Shown here: positions 7,449-17,887 of the stretch, in pieces | Layout of the letters: every line of letters starts with the position of its first letter | Position numbering within the stretch: position 1 is the stretch's first letter | Program-made: the position numbers and the translations under genes | Source: JANJWP01 sp964540725 | Lineage (GTDB): Bacteria > Patescibacteriota > Gracilibacteria > BD1-5 > UBA2023 | NCBI GenBank assembly: GCA_964540725.1 | Contig: CAZINU010000006.1 | Coordinates: forward strand, 1-55,678 | DNA length: 55,678 nucleotides | Reading direction: 5' to 3' | The notes under the pieces: generated by a model | Seen by the model: the letters and a program-made list of their open reading frames with translations, nothing else | Databases searched by the model: none | What the model was told of the DNA's origin: nothing

Positions 7449-9908
7449 ATGAAAATTCCCCTTTCGTGGGTTTCCCTTTTTTGTCCCGTTTCCGAAACGC
7501 TCCGGTCGTACGGCGCGAAAGGCTTGGCGCACGAATACAGCATCCGAACCGCCGAAGTCGAAGGGGTCGAAAATTTCGATTTCGACGCCCGAATCGTCGT
7601 CGCCCGCGTGCTGTCGGTTTCCAAGCACCCCGACAGCGACCACCTGAACCTCGTTCGGGTCTCGGTGGGGAACGCCGAACGCGGCATCGTCTGCGGCGCG
7701 GCGAACGTCGCTTCGGCGAAATACGTTCCGCTCGCTACCGAAGGGGCCGTACTTCCGGGCGGGTTCGAAATCAAACGCGCGAAAATCCGCGGGCAAGAAA
7801 GCGAGGGCATGATCTGCTCGCTCGACGAACTCGGTCTCCAGGAGGAGCGGGCCGAAGGCATTTTCCCGCTCGAAACGGCGTACTCCGAATCGTTTCTCGA
7901 ATCGATGGTCGGACGGCCGTTCGCGCAGTTGCCCTTGGAAATTCCCGGACTGGACGGCAAGCCGTACTCCGCGAACCTTTCCGACACGGTTTTCGAAATC
8001 GACAACAAGTTCATTACGAACCGCCCGGACCTCTTCTCGGTCCAAGGGAACGCCCGGGAATTCGGAACGCTCTTCGATTCGGATTTCCGCGCCTATTCCC
8101 CGGCATTTCCGCAGGCTTCCGGACTCCTCGCGGTTTCCGTCGAAACCGACCGCGTTCTCGCTTACCGGTTAGCTAAAATCGAGAACGTCGCCGCGGCGAA
8201 ATCGCCCTTCGCCGTCGAAACGCTGCTTCGCCGAAGCGGTCTCAATCCCAAGTTCGATTTGGTAGACGTTACGAATTTCGTCATGACCGAACTCGGACAG
8301 CCGATGCACGCCTTCGACGCCGATAAGGTCCGGGGGAACGTGCGCGTACGCCTCGGACGCGATGGCGAACGCATGCTCGCGCTCGACGGGAAGGAATACC
8401 CCGTTACCGCGGAAGACGTCGTCATCGCCGACGAAACCGGCCCCATCGCCATCGCCGGAGTCATCGGCGGTGCCGCGACCGCGGTTTCCGAATCGACGAA
8501 AAACGTCCTTCTCGAATCCGCGACGTTCGACCCGGTTTCCGTCCGCATGACCGCGGCCCGAATCGGGTGCCGAACCGACGCTTCGACCCGCTTCGAAAAA
8601 TCCCTCGATCCCCTTTTGACCGCCGTCGGAATGGAACGGGCCGTCGAACTGCTCCGTTTCTTCGGAAAAACCCCGTCGAGGACGGCGGAATTCTCCTTTC
8701 TCGACGAAAAGCGGCTGAAATCGTGCCGACTCTCCTTTCCGTTTTCGTTCGTCGCTTCCAAGCTCGGGGTCGAGGTTCCCGAATCGGACGCGCTCCGTAT
8801 TCTCTCGGCGCTCGGATTTTCGGCCCGGATCGAAAACGGCGTCCTCTCCTGCGAAGCCCCCTCGTGGCGCGTAACGAAGGATATTTCCATTAAGGAAGAC
8901 GTCGTGGAGGAAATCGGACGCGCGTACGGGTATTCGAACGTGCCCGAAACCCCCTTCGTCGCCCCGTTCGCGATCGCGCCCGAAAATCGGGAAATCGATT
9001 TTCGAAACCGCATCGCCTCGCACTTCGTCGCCCACGGATACTTCGAGGCGTACGCATATTCGTTCACGAACGAGGAAAAAGACCGGTCGGTCGGGTTTCC
9101 GGACATGTCCGACGCCGTTCGGGTCGTCAACGCCGTCAGCGCCGAATACACGCATATGCGCCGTTCTCCGGCCCCGCTCCTTCTCTCCGCGGCTTCCGAA
9201 AACGCGAAGCGCGCCGACGGATGGTTCGCGTTCTTCGAGTACGGAAAAATCCACGCGAAAAATTCCGACGGAACCTTCGTCGAGACCCGTTCCCTTGCCG
9301 GAATTTCCGTCGGCGCCCCGACCGTAGCCGTTCGCGGCCACGTAACGTCCTTCCTCAGGGCTTCGGTTCCGGCCGGAAAGATCGAAATCCTCCAAGGTGC
9401 CGACGCCCGCAAATTCCCGTTCCTCCACCCGAACCGTTCGGGAACCGTCCGGTTGGACGGAACCGACGTCGCCGTTTTCGGGGCCGTCCATCCGAAAGTC
9501 GCCGCTTCGTATTGAATCGAACACCGCGACGCCGCGTACTTCGAATTCGACGTTCCCGCGATCATGGCCGCCCATTTCGAGAGGGGCGAACCGAAATTTT
9601 CCGAACCATCCAAATTTCCAGGAGTCCGTCGCGAACTGAATTTCGTTTTGAACGAACGCGACCTTTCCGGAGACGTCGCGGCCGCCGTTTCGGCCGTCGA
9701 CGAACGCATCGGCTCGGTATCGGTGCTCGACGTGTTCCGTGACGCCGCGAAGGTCGGCGAAGGAAAGAAATCGGTCACGTTCTCGTTCGTCATCGAAGAT
9801 CCCGAGAAGACCATTACCGACCAGGAAGCGCTCGAAATTCAAAACCGGATTGTCGCCGAGATGGAAAAGCGCGGATTGGGCTTGCGCGGAATGGAAAATA
9901 TGGTGTAA
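7449..9908 (+). CDS. pheT: phenylalanyl-tRNA synthetase beta subunit
   Basis: Beta chain of the (alpha-beta)2 PheRS; positions tRNAPhe and carries the editing site. 819 residues, normal length. In order: N-terminal KIPLSWVSLFCP, tRNA-binding OB fold (VLSVSKHPDSDHLNLVRVSV), B3/B4 editing domain (VDVTNFVMTELGQPMHAFD), B5 domain, catalytic-like domain, and a C-terminal FDX-ACB domain starting at PGVRRELNFVLNERDLSGDV. One UGA at 9513-9515 (SY-G-IEHRDAAYFEFD) separates the catalytic-like and FDX-ACB parts; both halves are in one frame, so the gene is intact with UGA = Gly. pheS is not nearby. UAA stop. Confidence 0.96.
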
Positions 9909-9928
9909 TGGGGGAGTTACCCCATTTT
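9907..9928. terminator. pheT terminator
   Basis: AATGGGG / CCCCATT with a 6-nt loop then TTT, overlapping the pheT stop codon. Confidence 0.6.
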
Positions 9929-10041
9929 CCATGTCGCTTCACTCTCATTCCGCCCGCCCGCCCGCCCGCGTTTCGGAATCCTCGGTGGGGTCCGACCATC
10001 CGTCCGCCCACCATGATTGGCTTTGAAGAACGGCCCCGCTC

Positions 10042-10095
10042 ATGCGGTCCGTTCCTTCGGCAACGGACCGCATCGTCCGGTACGGTCCGTTCCAC
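10042..10095. repeat. inverted repeat plus direct repeat upstream of small gene
   Basis: ATGCGGTCCGTT (10042-10053) and AACGGACCGCAT (10062-10073) form a perfect 12-bp palindrome with an 8-nt loop. The motif CGGTCCGTTCC from its left arm recurs near 10085-10095. It could be an operator or RNA hairpin in the leader of the next gene. A CCCG tandem run lies at about 9950-9970. Confidence 0.6.
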
Positions 10096-10116
10096 CATTT
10101 GTTTTCGATTATCGGC

Positions 10117-10476
10117 ATGTCCGAATCGGAATTGAAGTCGGCCCTTTCGCAACGGGAATTCGCGAACGCCATACTCCGGGATATCTACGCTTTCTCGTCA
10201 TTCCTCGTTTCGAAATCGGTTTCCGACCGAATCCGTCCCGTCGCGCCGTACGTAAACAACGTGGCCAACCTGTACGTACTGTTCGTTCGGAACCCGCTTT
10301 CAGTCGAGAGACATGCCGATAAGTTCGCTCTGATTCCGAAATTCGCCCACGTTTGTCGAACCTTGACGCTCGGATACCCGGCCAGAACGTACCACGACAT
10401 TATCGAAACGACCGAGCGATTGAACCGATCCGGCGGCGTGGAGCCCTATGATTGGTTGAAGTCGCTCCCCGATTAG
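10117..10476 (+). CDS. hypothetical protein, 119 aa
   Basis: Not recognised. Mostly helical, no signal peptide or membrane helix; starts MSESELKSALSQREF and ends in UAG. The start at 10117 is preferred because the only upstream in-frame ATG (10042) is part of a perfect palindrome. Codon use matches the GC-rich neighbours. It sits alone between two terminators, so it is probably monocistronic. Confidence 0.65.
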   Translation: MSESELKSALSQREFANAILRDIYAFSSFLVSKSVSDRIRPVAPYVNNVANLYVLFVRNPLSVERHADKFALIPKFAHVCRTLTLGYPARTYHDIIETTERLNRSGGVEPYDWLKSLPD

Positions 10477-10489
10477 CGCGTTTTTTCCG

Positions 10490-10517
10490 AAATCCGGCTC
10501 GTGCCGGATTTTCTTTT
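10490..10517 (+). terminator. intrinsic terminator
   Basis: AAATCCGGC / GCCGGATTT with a 4-nt loop then TCTTTT. Its T-run overlaps the -35 of the next promoter. Confidence 0.8.
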
Positions 10518-10544
10518 GCCTTCGGGACTTCCGCGTGCTATAGT
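10516..10544 (+). promoter_or_regulatory. rel promoter
   Basis: TTGCCT (10516-10521), 17-bp spacer, TATAGT (10539-10544). An AAGGAA ribosome-binding site at about 10559 precedes the ATG at 10573. Confidence 0.7.
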
Positions 10545-10572
10545 GTCGGCAGTTTTTAAGGAACCACCGAAT

Positions 10573-12855
10573 ATGGAAACGAAAGGAGACGAAGGCATTC
10601 CGAAAAAGCCCTGCGAGAATTCCCAGGGCATGAATCCGTACAAATCTTCCGACCCCGTATACGCGGAAATCGAGAAGGGGGTGGAAGAGCTCGTGAGAAC
10701 GGTTTCCGGGTATATGAAGGGCGTTCCGCCCGAAACCGTGTGTCGGGAGATTTGGCGTGCCTACGCGTATTCCCGCGACGCGCATCACGGACAGTTCAGA
10801 AAATCGGGCGACCCGTACATTTCCCATCCGGTAGAAGCGGCGAAATTCCTCGCGATGCTCCATCCGGACCTCGTCACCCTCCAAAGCTGCTTCCTTCACG
10901 ACGTGCCGGAAGATACCGAGAAGACCGCCGAAGACGTCGAGCGCGATTTCGGGGCGGAGGTCGCCCATATCGTGGCGGGAATGGAAAAAGTTTCGAAACT
11001 CAAGTACCGGGGGGAAGAACGGACGATCGGAAGCCTTCGGAAGATGTTCATCGCCATGAGCGAGGACATGCGCGTCATCCTCGTGAAGCTTGCCGACCGT
11101 TTGCACAACATGCAGACGCTGGATTTTCATCCGGACCCGGAAAAACGCCGCCGCATCGCGCTTGAGACGCTCAATATCTACGCGCCCATCGCCGACCGGC
11201 TCGGTATCTTCGACTTCAAGGAAATGCTCGAGACCGAGTGTTTCCGCATTCTCTACCCCGAAGACTCCGCGAAAATCCGGAAGGAACTGTCGGAGCTCGC
11301 CGACGAACAACATACCTTCGTCGAGCGGGCCCAGAACCTCATCCACGAACTCGTTCCGAAATCCATACCGCTTCTGGACGTTTCGTTCCGGATCAAATCG
11401 CCCTACAGCATCTATAAAAAGATGCGGCGGAAGGGGTACGAGAGCGTTCGCGACCTCTACGACCTGTTCGCCCTCCGGGTTATTACCGACACGATTCCCC
11501 ATTGCTACGAAGTGCTCGGAATCATCCACAGCGAATGGACGCCGGTTCCCAAGCGTTTCAAAGATTATATCGCGCTCCCGAAGGAAAACGGCTACCAAAG
11601 CCTCCATACGACCGTCGTGGGCATGTTTCAGGAATTCCGGAAGCAGCCGACCGAAATCCAAATCCGTACCGCCGAGATGCATTCGCAGGCGGAAATCGGG
11701 GTCGCGGCGCACTTCGAATATTCGGAATCGGGAAATTCCCAAATCGCCAAAGACGTCTATTGGGTAAAGGAACTGAAGGAGATTCTCGAAAAATCGGCCG
11801 ACGGCGAATTCATGGACGATATGAAGATCACGCTCTTCGGGGATCGGATTTTCGTATTTACCCCGAAGGGGGCCATCGTCAATCTCCCGCGGGGCGCGAC
11901 GCCCGTCGATTTCGCGTACTCCATCCATTCGGATCTCGGAAACCACCTCGCGTTCGCCCGCGTGAACGAGCGGGTCGTTCCGCTCGATAGCGAACTGAAG
12001 AACGGCGACCGCGTGGAAGTCGTTACCGACAAGGGGCGGCGACCTTCGGCTACGTGGCTTTCATTCGTAAAAACGACCCGGGCCAAAGAGGTTATCAAGT
12101 CGTACATGAACCGCGAACAGCGGGAGGTGCTTATCGAAAAGGGGCGGAACATTCTGAACGCCTACCTCGAACGCCATTTCGGCAAGAGTCTCGATAAGGA
12201 ACTTTCCATTCTGAAAAACTTGGACGGCCGGGTACTTGACGCGAAAGGGAAAGAAGAGGTGCTGCTCCAGGTCGGAAACCTTTCCCGCCGTCCCGCTTCG
12301 GTCATTCGTTCCCTCCGGGAAGAATGGGGACTTCCCCATGAAAAATCCGAAACCGCTCCGGAATCGAAACGGAAAGCCGAAGCCCCCTCCGGGCCATCCG
12401 ACGCCTCCGGGCTCATTATCGGCGGGGAAAAAGGAATTCCGTACCGAATCGCGCACTGCTGTTCCCCGAAGCCCGGCGACCGGGTCGTCGGATATTCGAG
12501 CCGCTTTGGTATCGCCATCCATCGGGTCGGATGCCAGTCTTTGAAAAAGGGGACGTTCGACCGGTTCATTCCGGCGTCGTGGGAAGGTGCTCCGGCCGCG
12601 TCGATGCGCCTCCGGGTGGAAATGGTATTCGAAAACCGTATCGGCGTCCTTCGGAAACTCACGGATATTTTCTATCTCATGCGCATCAACATTCTCGAAA
12701 TTTCCCAGGCGAACGAACAAGGCGGCAAAAGGGCCCGCATCTTCTTCGAGCTCCAAGCGGAAGACGAGGATTACTACTTGTACGAACGGCTGACCGAGCG
12801 GATTCGCATGGCGATTCCGGAGTTCGTGGAGGCGAAATTGGTTGAAATGAAGTAG
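10573..12855 (+). CDS. spoT: bifunctional (p)ppGpp synthetase/hydrolase
   Basis: RelA/SpoT homolog that makes and degrades the stringent-response alarmone (p)ppGpp. 760 residues. N-terminal HD hydrolase domain with HHGQFRKSGDPYISHPVEAA and LHDVPEDTEKT (His-Asp pair present, so hydrolase activity is expected). The synthetase domain follows, with YKKMRRKGYESVRDLYDLFA and ALPKENGYQSLHTTVVG near residue 335. After it come a TGS domain (VFTPKGAIVNLPRGATPVDFAY), a conserved Cys-rich segment (IAHCCSPKPGDRVVGY) and a C-terminal ACT domain. Full architecture, so the single Rel-type enzyme of the genome is likely. Promoter and ribosome-binding site are visible upstream. UAG stop. Confidence 0.95.
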   Translation: METKGDEGIPKKPCENSQGMNPYKSSDPVYAEIEKGVEELVRTVSGYMKGVPPETVCREIWRAYAYSRDAHHGQFRKSGDPYISHPVEAAKFLAMLHPDLVTLQSCFLHDVPEDTEKTAEDVERDFGAEVAHIVAGMEKVSKLKYRGEERTIGSLRKMFIAMSEDMRVILVKLADRLHNMQTLDFHPDPEKRRRIALETLNIYAPIADRLGIFDFKEMLETECFRILYPEDSAKIRKELSELADEQHTFVERAQNLIHELVPKSIPLLDVSFRIKSPYSIYKKMRRKGYESVRDLYDLFALRVITDTIPHCYEVLGIIHSEWTPVPKRFKDYIALPKENGYQSLHTTVVGMFQEFRKQPTEIQIRTAEMHSQAEIGVAAHFEYSESGNSQIAKDVYWVKELKEILEKSADGEFMDDMKITLFGDRIFVFTPKGAIVNLPRGATPVDFAYSIHSDLGNHLAFARVNERVVPLDSELKNGDRVEVVTDKGRRPSATWLSFVKTTRAKEVIKSYMNREQREVLIEKGRNILNAYLERHFGKSLDKELSILKNLDGRVLDAKGKEEVLLQVGNLSRRPASVIRSLREEWGLPHEKSETAPESKRKAEAPSGPSDASGLIIGGEKGIPYRIAHCCSPKPGDRVVGYSSRFGIAIHRVGCQSLKKGTFDRFIPASWEGAPAASMRLRVEMVFENRIGVLRKLTDIFYLMRINILEISQANEQGGKRARIFFELQAEDEDYYLYERLTERIRMAIPEFVEAKLVEMK

Positions 12856-12866
12856 CGCCTTTTTCC

Positions 12867-12894
12867 TTGTCCGCCACCGCCTTTCGAATATACT
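12867..12894 (+). promoter_or_regulatory. promoter giving a leaderless mRNA
   Basis: TTGTCC (12867-12872), 16-bp spacer, TATACT (12889-12894). ATG of the helicase follows 7 nt later at 12902. Confidence 0.65.
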
Positions 12895-12901
12895 CGCCGC
12901 C

Positions 12902-15151
12902 ATGTTGAACGAATCCCAGAAAGCCGCGGTTCTCCATACCGACGGCCCCCTTCTCATTTTGGCCGGCGCCGGCGCCGGAAAGACCCATACCCTCACCGAA
13001 CGCGTCGCCCGCATGGTGGGGGAGGGGGTTCCCACGTCGTCTATCCTCTGCGTCACGTTTACGAACAAGGCCGCGAAGGAAATGCGCGAACGGATCGCGA
13101 AAAAACTCGGATTCGAATCGGTTCCGTCGACGAACCCGTTCCGTCAAGCGGGCCTCCCTCTGGTGGGAACCTTCCACTCCGTCGGAGTCTTCTTTCTCCG
13201 TCAATTCATTGACCGCTTGGGGTACGGAAAAGACTTCGTCATTTTCGACGAAGACGACAAGATTCGTACGATCAAGGGGATTTTGGAAGACAAGAAGATC
13301 GACGAAAAGGAATTGCCGGCGCGCCAGGCGGCCTACATGATTTCCGCCGCGAAAAACGACGGGACCGACCCGGCCGCGTACCGAAGGAATGCCGACAACT
13401 ACGCGAAATCGCTCGTGGCGGACATTTATTTGGAATACGGCCGACGGGCGAAATCGATGAACGCGCTCGATTTCGACGACATCCTGCTCAAATGGTTCGA
13501 ACTCCTCGATCTCCCCGAAGTATTGGAGCAGTTCCACCGCCGATTCCGGTACTTCATGGTCGACGAATACCAGGATACGAACGACATCCAATACCGCATC
13601 GTCCGGACGCTGGCTTCGCACACGAAGAACCTGGCCGTCGTCGGTGACGACTGGCAGGGCATCTACTCTTGGCGCGGCGCGAACATTAAGAACATCCTTT
13701 CGTTCGAGCGCGATTATCCCGAAGCGACCGTCGTGAAGCTCGAACAGAACTACCGTTCGACCAAAACGGTCATCGAAGCGGCCAACGCCGTCGTAAAGAA
13801 CAATCGCGAAGCTCTCGAAAAAACGCTCTGGACGGAAAACGACCAGGGCGATCCCATCGAATCGATCGAAACGTACGACGAAAAGGAAGAAGCCCGGACG
13901 ATCGCTTCCAAAATCGCGGAGAGCGGCGACTATTCGAAGTGGGCCGTACTCTACCGGACGAACGGGCAATCCCGATTGATCGAAGAAGCCCTTATCAACC
14001 GCAACATTCCGTACCGGGTGTTCGGCGGAGTGAAATTCTACGAGCGGAAGGAAATCAAAGACGTCCTTTCGTATCTGCGATTCGTCTTCAATCCGGCCGA
14101 CATGGTCGCGTTTTCCCGCATCGTGAACGTGCCGTCCCGAAAACTCGGGGAAAAGTCCGTCGAAGGGTTTCGGAATTTCATGGAATTCCGCGGACTCGAT
14201 TTTGCTACCGCCGTTTCGCGAATCGCGGAGGCCGACGAAGTCGGAACCGCCGCCAAGGCCGCGTTCGCGCGATTCGGGGAACTCCATTCCGGGCTCGTCG
14301 AACTTTCCCGCAATGCCTGCGTAAAAGAATTGATGGACGCCGTTATCAAACGCACGGGCTATGAGGAGTACCTGAAAGGGGAGCACTCCAAAGAGGAATT
14401 CGAAGGCAAGTTGGAAAACCTGAAGGAATTCCTCAACATGGCTTCGCGGTACGACGGCATGGAGCCGCGCGAATCGCTCTCGCTCTTCATCGAGGATATC
14501 GCTCTCGTCACCGACCAGGACCGGAGCGAAGGGGAGGGGGGCGTTTCGCTCATGACCATCCACTTGGCGAAGGGGCTCGAATTCGAGAACGTCGTCATTT
14601 CGGGCGCCGAAGAAGGGCTTTTCCCCCATTCGCGTTCCCTTATGGAACCGAAGGCGCTCGAGGAAGAGCGCCGCCTTATGTACGTAGCCATGACCCGGGC
14701 GAAAAAGCGGCTTTTCGTCACTCGCGCCCGGGAACGGTACACGTTTGGAAATTACAACGCCAATCCTCCTTCCCGATTTTTAAAAGAAATCCCGGAGCAT
14801 TTGACTACGAAGATACTTCCCGAACCGAAATACTCGTTCGGCGCGTCTTCCGGCGGAACCGGATACTCGTGGTTGAAAGGCAGTGTCCAGCAGGGGGGCG
14901 GCGGAACGTCGTCGGCAACTGCCGGATTTCGGCCCCCCGCATCTTCCTCCGGAGGCGTCGTCCGCCCCCAGGGGCACGTTATCCGTCACGATCCGAACGA
15001 CTTCCATCTGGGGTGCCGGGTGCGCCACGCGCAATTCGGCGAAGGCGTCATCGTCGCGCTTTCCGGGGACGTTGCCGATATCGCGTTCTCGGGCGCGAAC
15101 CGGGGCGTAAAGAAGATGAATATCCGAATCGCGCCGATCGAGAAGGCGTAA
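12902..15151 (+). CDS. pcrA: UvrD/PcrA-type 3'-5' DNA helicase
   Basis: Superfamily 1A helicase for nucleotide-excision/mismatch repair and replication-conflict resolution. 749 residues, full length. Motif I GAGAGKTHTLTERVA, Ia CVTFTNKAAKEMRERI, II VDEYQDTND, III GDDWQGIYSWRGA, IV EQNYRST, V MTIHLAKGLEFENVVISG and VI RRLMYVAMTRAKKRL are all present. A Gly/Ser-rich linker leads to a C-terminal Tudor-like tail of PcrA type (GCRVRHAQFGEGVIVALSG). Start is fixed by MLNESQKAAV homology and the -10 box 7 nt upstream. UAA stop. Confidence 0.95.
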   Translation: MLNESQKAAVLHTDGPLLILAGAGAGKTHTLTERVARMVGEGVPTSSILCVTFTNKAAKEMRERIAKKLGFESVPSTNPFRQAGLPLVGTFHSVGVFFLRQFIDRLGYGKDFVIFDEDDKIRTIKGILEDKKIDEKELPARQAAYMISAAKNDGTDPAAYRRNADNYAKSLVADIYLEYGRRAKSMNALDFDDILLKWFELLDLPEVLEQFHRRFRYFMVDEYQDTNDIQYRIVRTLASHTKNLAVVGDDWQGIYSWRGANIKNILSFERDYPEATVVKLEQNYRSTKTVIEAANAVVKNNREALEKTLWTENDQGDPIESIETYDEKEEARTIASKIAESGDYSKWAVLYRTNGQSRLIEEALINRNIPYRVFGGVKFYERKEIKDVLSYLRFVFNPADMVAFSRIVNVPSRKLGEKSVEGFRNFMEFRGLDFATAVSRIAEADEVGTAAKAAFARFGELHSGLVELSRNACVKELMDAVIKRTGYEEYLKGEHSKEEFEGKLENLKEFLNMASRYDGMEPRESLSLFIEDIALVTDQDRSEGEGGVSLMTIHLAKGLEFENVVISGAEEGLFPHSRSLMEPKALEEERRLMYVAMTRAKKRLFVTRARERYTFGNYNANPPSRFLKEIPEHLTTKILPEPKYSFGASSGGTGYSWLKGSVQQGGGGTSSATAGFRPPASSSGGVVRPQGHVIRHDPNDFHLGCRVRHAQFGEGVIVALSGDVADIAFSGANRGVKKMNIRIAPIEKA

Positions 15152-15167
15152 AATAAGGCGTAAAATC

Positions 15168-15198
15168 GGGGGGCGCTGGCACGAAGCCCCCTGTTTTA
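15168..15198 (+). terminator. helicase-gene terminator
   Basis: GGGGGGC (15168-15174) pairs with GCCCCC (15186-15191), followed by TGTTTT. Confidence 0.7.
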
Positions 15199-15212
15199 TT
15201 CCGAAAATAGAC

Positions 15213-15241
15213 TTGCGTTCCCGCGTTAAAACTCCTACAAT
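15213..15241 (+). promoter_or_regulatory. promoter of pilin-LamG fusion gene
   Basis: TTGCGT (15213-15218), 17-bp spacer, TACAAT (15236-15241); predicted leader about 21 nt. Confidence 0.7.
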
Positions 15242-15268
15242 CCTCCGGATTTCCCTAAATCCTCCCAC

Positions 15269-17803
15269 ATGCCCCACGCGAAACGCCCCGCCTCCCCGGA
15301 AACCCTTTCCGAAACCTCCTCCCGCGCCCTCGCCGCCCTCCGAGCGACCCGGTCCCGCGCGTTCCGCGGATTCACCCTCGTGGAACTCATCGTCGTCATC
15401 ACGGTCCTCGCCATCCTCGCCACCATCGGCTTCCTCGCCCTCTCCGGGTACACCTCGGACGCCGGCAGGTCCTCCGTCCTCTCCAACCTCCGCACGGTGG
15501 AGAAGGGCCTTTCCGTCACCGCGACCACCGCCGGCTCCTTCCCGGCCCCGACGGGCGGCGTTCCCGTGACCTTCTCCGGCGGCACCGCCTGGGTCCAGTG
15601 AACGGCCGGGAAAACCGTCATGGCGGAAATATGAATGGGCGAACCCCCGAAGGATCCCTCCGGCAACGCCGAGTTCGCGTACTCGCTTTCCGCCAACGGC
15701 ATGGAATTCCAGGTCGCCTCCGCGTACCTCGCGGGAACGGCGCACGCCCCGGCCCCCGGAATCCCCTCCGCCCTCGCCGCGGACTCCGTCCCCGTCCCCA
15801 AGGCCGCCGTCTCCGGCAACTACAACGGCCTCTTCGTCCCCGTGAACGCCGGCGGGACGAACTTCCTGGTCCCCGCCCCGTCCATAATCCTCTCCGACCT
15901 CTCCGTCCCCGAGCTGAAGTCCGCCCCCGCCTCCGGCCCCTCCTTCGTGGCCGACGGCCTCCCGGGAACCCCGGCCTCCTGGTCCGGGAAGGTCGCGGGC
16001 CTTTCCCAGACGGGAATCGCCTTCCCCGCGGCCAAAACCGCCGCCTACTCCTCCGCGACCGAAGCCTTCCCGGCGACGTCGACCGGCGTCGCCGCCCTCG
16101 CGGAAACCCTCGCGCAGGCGTACTCCGGCACGAGCCTCGCCGCCCTCCCGAAGGTTTCCGCGGTCGTGAAAGCCTCCGCCGCCGGCGATTCCTCCGGCCT
16201 CGCTTCCGCCGTCGCGGGGGCCGGGGTCTCCTCCCTCGGGCGGAACCTCGCCCCGGCGGTCGCCGCCCTCGCGGGCGACGTCCCCGCCGCCGGCTCCTCC
16301 GGCGGAAGCTCGGGAACGCCCGCGACGCCCGTCGACGGCGCGTGCGGGACTCCGAACGGCCAGACGCTCGTTTCCGCCCCCTCCGAAAACCTCTGTTCTC
16401 CCGGAACCCCCTCGGCCGTCGCCGACGGAGCCTCGTGGACGTGGTCCTGCGCCGGGACGGACGGCGGGGCGACTGCGAGCTGTTCGGCAGCGAAACTTCC
16501 GACGGATCCGGACTGGTCGGGCACCGTTCTCGCCATGCACTTCGACCGCCCCGCTACGAAGGCGTACGCGAAGCTCGATACCGTGAATACGGTACTCGGC
16601 GTATCGCAAATCGGAAATATTACGAATAACGGATTGACGTACGTAGGGAGCGCCTCCGCATATAATGCCGCGAAGGCGGATTTGACCAATAAGCTGACCG
16701 GCGGAAAATACTACTTCGAAGCGACTCTCGCGGCGAAAGATTCCGCCGGAAACAATGCGCAAGTGGGTATTACCTCCGGAGCCGCCGGCGCCGGAAACGG
16801 CGTCTTCTGGGACGTAGTATATACGAACGGGAATCGGAACGTATCGTCTGATGGCGGTTCGTCGTATACGAATACCGCCGCCGCCTCGGCCGTAAACGAC
16901 GTGTACATGGTCGCTTATGACGCGACTACCGGAAAGGTTTGGCTCGGCGTGAACGGGGCATGGTACAATAGCGGCGATCCGGCGGGCGGAACGGGGCAAG
17001 CCGGCGCGATAACGACGACGAATGCCCTCATCGTTCCCTTCGTACGCGTATACGGAACGGTCAATAAGTGGAACATGAATTTTGGCCAGGATACGAGCAA
17101 AACGTATCAAAGTTCGGCCGACGGGCACTTTGCCTACGCGCCCCCGTCCGGATTTACGGCCATCAATTCTTCCACCGTTTCCACGAACTTCCGCGCGTTC
17201 GCCGATCAGAAAGGGAAAACCGCCACCGCCTATGGTGACGTGAAAATCGTTGCCGGTGCCGGAAAATTCGGAGACGCCGCGTACTTCGACGGAAACGGCG
17301 ATTACCTCTCCGTGCTGAACGGTACGGATTTCCAATTCGGGGCATCCGACTGGACAATCGAGGCATGGGTGAACCCGGATGACCTTTCCGGTGTTAAAAA
17401 TATCGTAAGCCGATGGCATGACGGTACGTTTAACGACCGGCCGTGGCAATTTTATTTATACGGGTCCGCGGTCGGACTGGACCTTGCCGTAGGGAATAAC
17501 TCCCCCGTCTTTTCTCTCAATACGGGAGGAAGCATTACGGCGGGTTGGAGACACGTTGCCGCAACGCGATCGGGAACAAACGTACTTCTTTTCGTTGACG
17601 GAAATCTCGTAAAGACCACCGATCTTGGAAATTCCGTCTCCTTCGACCCCGGAACTTCGAACGTGGGAATCGGCGGAAGCAATATCAATTGGTCTCCGAA
17701 TTATTTTTTCAAAGGCTACATCGACGATCTCCGCATTACCAAGGGCATTGCCCGATATACGGCGAACTTCGACGTCCCGACGGCACCCTTCGCGGACCAA
17801 TAA
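15269..17803 (+). CDS. type IV pilin-like N-terminus fused to SPRY-like and LamG-like domains
   Basis: 844-residue surface protein read through two UGA codons (15599-15601 and 15632-15634, codons 111 and 122). Residues 30-65 are a prepilin signal and helix: cleavage G34-F35, then TLVELIVVITVLAILATIGF with the +5 Glu. An Ala/Ser/Pro-rich stalk follows, then a Cys-bearing module (CGTPNGQTLVSAP ... WTWSCAGTDGG). Next is a SPRY-like region from about residue 480 (KYYFEATLAAKDSAGNNAQVG ... WYNSGDP ... NFGQD). A LamG-like lectin fold covers about 670-835 (GDYLSVLNGTDFQFGASDWT). Inferred role: prepilin-peptidase-processed adhesin or minor pilin binding glycans or other cells. The first third has extreme GCC/CTC/TCC codon bias, unlike the rest. 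Own promoter and terminator, so a single-gene unit. Confidence 0.88.
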
Positions 17804-17818
17804 TCCAATCCTGTTCGA

Positions 17819-17850
17819 AAAATCGGTCCGCACGGAGGCGGACCGATTTT
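17819..17850. terminator. bidirectional intrinsic terminator
   Basis: Perfect 13-bp inverted repeat (AAAATCGGTCCGC / GCGGACCGATTTT), 6-nt loop, between the convergent pilin-fusion and tatD genes. Confidence 0.9.
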
Positions 17851-17887
17851 CACGTTTCGAACGTTCCGATACGTGTCTGCGGGAGCA

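Noticed and set aside
8162..9932. Long minus-strand frames over pheT
   Set aside because: Antisense of a clear pheT; low-complexity composition and no family signal.
12686..14629. Minus-strand 647-codon frame over the helicase gene
   Set aside because: Antisense artefact of the GC-rich helicase sequence, no start signals or domains.
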